Shown: in pieces, positions 58,809 through 64,000 of the stretch
Numbering within the stretch: the first letter of the stretch is position 1
Layout: the number at the start of each line of letters is the position of its first letter
From: Capsicum annuum
Lineage: Eukaryota > Streptophyta > Magnoliopsida > Solanales > Solanaceae
Assembly (NCBI RefSeq): GCF_002878395.1
Contig: NC_061117.1
Location: forward strand, 225,491,612-225,555,611
Direction of reading: 5' to 3'
DNA length: 64,000 nucleotides
Notes under the pieces: model-generated
What the model was told of the DNA's origin: nothing
The model's database searches: none
The model's input: the letters and a program-made list of their open reading frames with translations, nothing else
Made by a program: the position numbers and the translations under genes

Positions 58809-60239
58809 ATGCGAAGGGGTAGGGCGATGGGGCATGATGAGATCCCCGCGGATTTTTGGAAGTTTTCTGGCGAGACTGGTTTGAGGTGGTTGAAGAATTT
58901 GTTCAACGACATTTTCAAATCGGCGAAAATGCTTGAGGCCTGGAGATGGAGTATTATGATCCCTCTGTATAAGAATAAGGGTGACATTCAGAGTTGCAAC
59001 AACTATAGGGGTATTAAGTTATTGTGCCACACGCTGAAGATTTGGGAGAGAGTGGTCGAGTGGAGGTTGAGGAGGATTGTATCTATTTCGCAGAACCAGT
59101 TTGGATTTATGCCTGGGCGCTCGATGATGGAGGCAATTCACCTAGTGCGGAGACTAGTGGAACAGTACAGGGAAAGGAAGAAGGACTTGCACATGGTGTT
59201 TATCGATTTGGAGAAGGCATATGACAAAGTCCCTAGGGAAGTCCTTTGGAGATGCTTGGAGGTGAGTGGGATCCCGGTGGCGTATACTAGAGCGATCAAG
59301 GACATGTATGATGGAGCTAAGACCCAGGTGAGGACGGTGGGAGGCGATTCAGAACATTTCCCGGTCTTGATAGGGTTGCATCAGGGATCTACTCTTAGCC
59401 CGTTTTTGATTGCTTTGGTTATGGATGTGTTGACGCGGCGTATCCAAGGCGAGGTGCCCTGGTGTATGCTTTTTGCAGACGATGTGGTTTTGATTGACGA
59501 GACTCGGGGGGGTGTGAATGATAAATTAGAGGTGTGGAGACAGACCCTTGAGTCTAAAGGGTTCAGGTTAAGTAGGAGCAAGACCGAATATTTGGAATGT
59601 AAGTTTAATGTCTCGAGGGAGGTGGACGAGGTGGTAGTAAGGTTGGACTCTCAGGTGGTGTGTAAGAGGGATAGTTTCAAGTACTTAGGGGCCATGATTC
59701 AGGGGAATGGTGAGATTGACGAGGATGTCTCTCACCGGATCGGGGCGGGATGGATGAAGTGGAAGCTCGCCTTGGGGGTGTTGTGTGATAAGAAGGTGCC
59801 GCCCAAGCTTAAAGGCAAATTTTATAGGGTGGCAGTCCGTTCGGCCATGTTGTATGGAGCAGAGTGTTGACCTGTCAAGAACTCTCACATTCAAAAACTA
59901 AAAGTGGCGGAAATGCGGATGTTGCGCTGGATGTGTGGGCTTACTAGGGGGGATAGAGTTCGGAATGAGACTATTCGAGATAAGGTTGGTGCGGCTTCGG
60001 TGGAGGACAAGATGCGGGAGGTTCGTTTGAGATGGTTCGAACATGTGATGAGGAGGGGCACGGATACTCCGGTTCGTAGGTGTGAAAGACTTGCTTTGGA
60101 TGGTTTCAGGTGGGGCAGGGGTAGGCCGAAGAAATACCGAAGAGAGGTGATTAGGCGGGACATGGAGCAGTTACAGCTTACTGAGGACATGACCCTAAAT
60201 AGGAAGATCTGGAGGACGCATATTAGGATAGAAGGCTAG
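58809..60239 (+). pseudogene. LINE reverse transcriptase ORF with one nonsense codon and an upstream frameshift
   Basis: An open frame of 477 codons is interrupted only by TGA at 59868-59870, where Trp is expected. It shows [48 protein letters not shown], the [11 protein letters not shown] block and the catalytic FADDVVLI. The C-terminal part contains MRMLRWMCG and [10 protein letters not shown] 26-base tandem duplication at 58719-58770 shifts the frame just before the ATG shown. Few lesions suggest a young copy. Reverse transcriptase would prime at nicked target DNA. Confidence 0.88.
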
Positions 60240-60869
60240 TGAATTTTTCGGTAGGTAGGATAGGGCTTTACTTGGCCTGTGCAGTATTCTTGTTATGCTG
60301 CATTACGATTGCTTACTATTCTTTGTTTACTACTCCTTATAGGTGGCGTATTTATGTCATGTCATATTGTTCCATGCTTTGTGTACGTTTTTGATGACTT
60401 ATTTTATCTTGATCCGGGGGTCTATCGGAAACAGCCTTGCTACTTCTCCGGAGATAGTGGTATGGACTGCGTACATCTTACCCTCCCCAGACCTCACTAT
60501 GTGGGAATACACTGGATTTGTTGTTGTTGTTGTAAAAGCGTCTTGGAAAATGATATTTTGCGTCAGAATTTGTTGGTTTTGGCGATCAGGGTACCCCAAA
60601 GCTCAACAAATAAAACGAAACATTAAATGTTTTCTTTGGCAGATCCTCGTTCTGAAGCATGATCAAATTCTAATCGCCCATTTGAGAATTTAGTGAGACC
60701 TTTACATGGCTTCAAGATTAACGATTATAATTTGAAAGTATGAGATACATAAAACTCATCGACCATTAGGTAAAGCTCTCCAGGTGGCATATTTTTATAA
60801 ATTTGTTACTCAAAGAACTAAATTATGTTAGTATCACACCAATTCTATCATAGACGCCTTTTCCTGACT

Positions 60870-61360
60870 TGTATCATAAGGATAACTTTCCAAGCAGCGC
60901 TGTCCTGATTTTCTTGCTCTTTTTTTGTGCAAATTGGCTGGAAAGGTAAAGACGGCCTTTCAATGGTGAAGAAGTGTCCTTAACTTTGAGGCACTGGTCA
61001 AGAGAACACTTCTTTTCTTTAGAGAAAAAAAGAAAAACGGTGTCAATCAGAAAAACAATGGTCAAGAGACACTTTTGTACGGTAAGATGCCTATACAAAT
61101 TAAAGTGGTGAAATCATATGCCCTCCAGAGGATCTCTATGTGTATAGTCGACTCTTTCAGTTGACAACATCGCTTTTACCTCTTTTTTTAAAGACTTTTT
61201 CCAATAAATCAACAGCATATGCATCCACTTGACAGTATAGCGACAGTATTTTACAGTAAGACGGAATGAAACCACTAGAGAGTCACCCTTGCCCAAGTGT
61301 GAACTGCAGACAATTGACTTTGGAAGCGGAACATGAACCTTTTCCACTTTTCCAGGTTCT
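60870..61360 (-). other. Unidentified coding-like stretch
   Basis: Two minus-strand ORFs, 61347-61114 (77 residues, VPLPKSIVCSSHLGKGDSLV) and 61098-60874 (74 residues), have more gene-like composition than the surrounding DNA. I cannot link them to a family, and no splice structure is evident. They may be a gene relic or chance. Confidence 0.25.
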
Positions 61361-61929
61361 CATTGAGCATATGAAATCAAGGTTGATGATTTAGCCAGCG
61401 AATTCCCATGGTGTTCTACCTTTTCATAGTCTCGGTCACATGAATGTATAGATAATGAAGTCCTGGTGGGATAGCGCCCGGTTAATAGAGCGTCTTAAAG
61501 TCCTTCATGCAAGCTAGCAAAGCCAGCACAGAAGCAGCCCCGGATCCACACAGGGTACTTCAAAGGAGGTTGTCTTTAACCTACTGCAAACAGTCACTTA
61601 TCCTATCAATCAGCTATATTCCGATCCCGAACTAGTTAGGGTCAAGAAAAAAAAGAAGAGCCTATCTTCTAGCTTTTGTGTTTTGTCTTCTTACCCATTT
61701 TTATCTACAAAGAGACGATTGGTTTTTGAAGGGCTTTCTGCAGACTAACCACCCAGGACTTGGTTAGGGGAGCAAAACGACATCTCTGGTAGCTTGCATT
61801 ACATTAAATTATGATATTATAGGTGAATAATGCTTTTGATTAATTTTCTTCTCTTTTTCATTGCGGTGTTAATACCTTACACTATTTTCATTGGACTATC
61901 AAATGTTTCATGATTATTGGGTGTCCTAA

Positions 61930-62540
61930 AGGGACATAAAAATCAAGCAATAAGAAATTCCAGATGCCATTTCTTTCGAGCAAGTAAAAAACCAATCTTT
62001 TCCATTCCAGAAAGGCCAAAACCATATTAATGTTTAATACCCGTCGAAAATTCCGGATGCCATTTCTTTAAATCAAGTAAAAAAAGAATCTTTTTCAATC
62101 TAGAAGGGCCAAAACCATTCTAATACCCGTCGGGAATTAAACTAGACATGAATCCAACTCAATTAACAAGCCTACACCTAGCAAAACAGGACTATCGAAT
62201 ATTCAAATGTTTCATGATTCTTACGTGTTCTTTCTAATCGGGTACTTCTTCTTTTCCATTATTTCTTTCTCTATACTGCTTTGGACTGGTTTTTCCTTGA
62301 GCTGGGGCCTATGGAAACAACCTCTCCATTTCCTCTCTACTCCAAGGCAGGGGTAAGTACGGTCTGCGTACACTTTACCCCTCAAAACTCCATTTTGCAG
62401 GATTACACTGGGTATGTTATCGTGTTTCTTTAATCAGGTACATTCTTGAGTTCTTTTAAGGAACATCTAAATCGAACAATTAGAAATTCCAGGTCCCATT
62501 GCTTCTCTATCAAGTAAAAAAAACAATCTTTTTGCATCCA
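61930..62540. repeat. Local dispersed repeat, several copies
   Basis: A block of the form AAATTCC(A/G)G(A/G)TGCCATTTCTTT followed by ATCAAGTAAAAAA and CAATCTTTTT occurs near 61958, 62048, 62482 and 62970, with a weaker copy at 63700. The copies at 62482 and 62970 each lead directly into a family B SINE. Confidence 0.7.
62295..62420 (+). mobile_element. Degenerate LINE/SINE 3' tail
   Basis: GGGGCCTATGGAAACAACCT, CTGCGTACACTTTACCCCTC and GGATTACACTGGGTATG match the common tail with many changes. Confidence 0.7.
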
Positions 62541-62960
62541 AGGGTGTGCCCTAGTGGTTCAATGAAGTGGGTTGAGCACCATGAAGTCTCAGGTTCAATT
62601 CCCAATAAAGACAAACATTAGGTGATTTCTTCTCATCTATTTTAGCCTTAGTAAACAAAGTTAGATGGTACCAGTACTGGTACCATGAGGTCTCAGGTTC
62701 AATTCCCAATAGAGACAAACACTAGGTGATTTCTTCCCATCTATTCTAGCCTTGGTAAACAGAGTTAGTTGGTACCTGTTGCTGGTACCATGAGGTCTCA
62801 CGTTCAATTCCCAATATAGACAAACACTAGGTGATTTCTTCTCATCTGTTCTAGCTTTGGTAAACAGAGCTAGCTGGTATCTATTGATGGTGGAAGGTGA
62901 AAAGTATCAAGGAATTAGTCGAGGTGCACAAACGTTAACTCTGACACCACGATTGTTCAA
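62541..62960 (+). mobile_element. SINE, family B, with internal 3x ~105-bp expansion
   Basis: Head AAGGGTGTGCCCTAGTGGTT, then a ~105-base internal segment (ACCATGAGGTCTCAGGTTCA ... TAGTTGGTACC) present three times, starting at 62578, 62682 and 62787, then the normal 3' part to about 62960. Single-copy elements elsewhere show the segment should occur once. Confidence 0.88.
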
Positions 62961-63019
62961 GAAAAGAAAAATCCCAGGTGCCATTTCTTTTCTATCAAGT
63001 AAAAAACCCAATCTTTTTG

Positions 63020-63715
63020 CACCACCCAAGGGTGTACCTTACAACTTGTTTGGATGGTGCTTTCCCATGGTATGGTATGGTATGGCTGAACCACCAATTT
63101 GGTGGTATGCCATGGTTTCCCTCTTTTTCTTCCAATTATGCCCCTGTATAATTTTGTTTACCCTCCACCCTATTTTCTTATTCTCTTTTCTGCTCTTTGC
63201 AGTAATCTCCCAGCAGCTTCAACAACAACAAAGGCGAGGCTTCTGCTAAAAGACCAAGAAAAGAAAAACAATGGCGAGGCTTTTCTTTGCAGTAAGTCCA
63301 AGAAAAGAAAAACTTTGGTCCTTCCGATAATTCTGCTAAAAAGTGATCTAAGAGGCTTCGAATTTCAGTTCAAAAGTTCAAACTTGGAAGGGTACCGATG
63401 GTGAAGTTTACAAGAACAAGAAGGGAATAGTCAATTTTAGCAATAATCAAATAAGGGTATTTTAGTAAATTTACCTGTTACCATACAATAACATACCATC
63501 AAACCAAACAAAAAAACTATTATTATGAAACCATGGCAGACCACCATCCAAACAAGCTGTTAGTAGTTCAATGAAGTGGGTCGAACACCTTGAGGTCTCA
63601 GGTTCAATTTCCAATAGAGACAAACACTAGTTAATTTCTTCCCTATCTGTTCTAACCTTGGTAAACACAGTTAGCTGGTACCTATTGCTGGTGAGAGGTG
63701 TCAAGTATCAAGTTA
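63020..63715 (+). mobile_element. SINE, family B, interrupted by a Tourist-like MITE
   Basis: The head (CACCCAAGGGTGTACC) ends at 63038. The body resumes at 63563 (GTAGTTCAATGAAGTGGGTC) and ends near 63715. Between them is the MITE at 63042-63559. Confidence 0.88.
63042..63559. mobile_element. Tourist/PIF-Harbinger-like MITE
   Basis: The termini CAACTTGTTTGGATGGT and ACCATCCAAACAAGCTG are inverted with one mismatch in 17, and TTA flanks both ends (63039-63041, 63560-63562). A TTA trinucleotide target is the PIF/Harbinger hallmark. Subterminal TATGG and CCATAC words repeat. No transposase is present; ORFs across it are chance. Confidence 0.85.
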
Positions 63716-63894
63716 AAAAAACAACCTTTTTCCAATCTATAAAGGCCAAAAACCATATTAACACACATCATAAAGCAAATTAAATATGAATCAAACTCAA
63801 TCAACAATGACAAATAAAGTACACATAAAATTCATAATCATTTGCTAACACAAATCAATAAATATATTGTGCTAATTGAAAAAGCTTCACACTA

Positions 63895-64000
63895 ACCTTG
63901 AAGAGAAAGAAAGCACAAATTTCTCCGAACAAATTGACCCGAAACACCGACGGAACCCTTACTGGCGACGATAAAATAACAGTAGACCCGATAAATTGAC
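63895..64000 (-). other. Possible 5'UTR exon (TMEM230-like gene or a gene beyond the window)
   Basis: The minus strand is balanced, non-repetitive sequence ending TTCTCTTCAAG|GTTAGTGTGA, a good donor at about 63898. The TMEM230-like gene needs an upstream donor for its acceptor at 58340. Linking the two would make a 5.6 kb leader intron holding the LINE, SINEs and MITE. Unproven. Confidence 0.3.

Larger units (their letters stand above)
58699..60536 (+). mobile_element. RTE-clade LINE, 5'-truncated
   Basis: The element begins inside its ORF ([13 protein letters not shown]) near 58699. It runs through reverse transcriptase and a C-terminal domain to a stop at 60239. The 3'UTR ends in the common tail (GGGGGTCTATCGGAAACAGC ... 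TGGGAATACACTGGATTTG) plus (TTG)n. The same tail marks many short elements in this window. TGGAAAAT-like words on both sides hint at a target-site duplication but are not decisive. Confidence 0.9.

Noticed and set aside
61461..61500. tRNA-like words (GGTGGGATAGCGCCCGGTTA)
   Set aside because: No cloverleaf can be drawn and the B-box is absent.
62857..63404. Plus-strand ORFs of 101-130 residues
   Set aside because: They cross the SINE/MITE junction, so they are chance open frames in mobile DNA.

Overview
The window is plant nuclear DNA, most likely Solanaceae. Evidence: small GT/AG introns in plant-specific genes, a plant cytosolic tRNA-Phe, an Ogre/Tat-type Ty3 retrotransposon with a ~3.3 kb LTR, and many short elements with the (TTG)n-ended 3' tail shared by an RTE-type LINE. 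I cannot fix the species from sequence alone. I found no CRISPR array, operon or bacterial-type system.

Layout. 1-11215: a decayed Ogre/Tat element on the minus strand, cut by the window edge, inserted inside a SINE. 11632-12538: a wrecked PP2C-phosphatase gene copy, followed by a SINE with perfect target-site duplications. 13.1-16.0 kb: an AT-rich, strongly diverged tandem-repeat field. 16611-19847 (+): an intact five-exon sucrase/ferredoxin-like (Apd1-type) thioredoxin-fold gene. 20761-28403 (-): an intact eleven-exon SEC14/CRAL-TRIO lipid-transfer gene, convergent with the previous one. Its second intron holds an internally deleted Copia element and a five-copy ~210 bp tandem array. 28.4-40.5 kb: gene-free DNA rich in MITEs (one Stowaway with a hAT MITE nested in it) and LINE 3' fragments. 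40521-40593 (+): tRNA-Phe(GAA). 41133-46872 (-): an AGC VIIIa (D6PK-like) protein kinase. 48-52 kb: repeats, including a GC-rich 477 bp tandem duplication. 52277-53954 (-): a two-exon FMC1-like LYR protein. 54604-56502 (-): an intronless DYW-class PPR gene. 57403-58300 (-): a TMEM230-like membrane protein. 58.7-63.8 kb: a 5'-truncated RTE LINE, amplified SINEs and a Tourist-like MITE, possibly all within the 5'UTR intron of the TMEM230-like gene.

The genes are ordinary, unrelated housekeeping or regulatory loci. Two encode likely organelle proteins: the PPR editing factor and the FMC1-like ATP-synthase assembly factor. A broken piece of the PPR gene's 3' end lies beside the FMC1-like gene, apparently joined to it by a splice acceptor. 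The most informative content is the nested mobile-element record, with several insertions datable relative to each other by target-site duplications. Exon boundaries come from GT/AG signals, phase continuity and family similarity recalled without a database.
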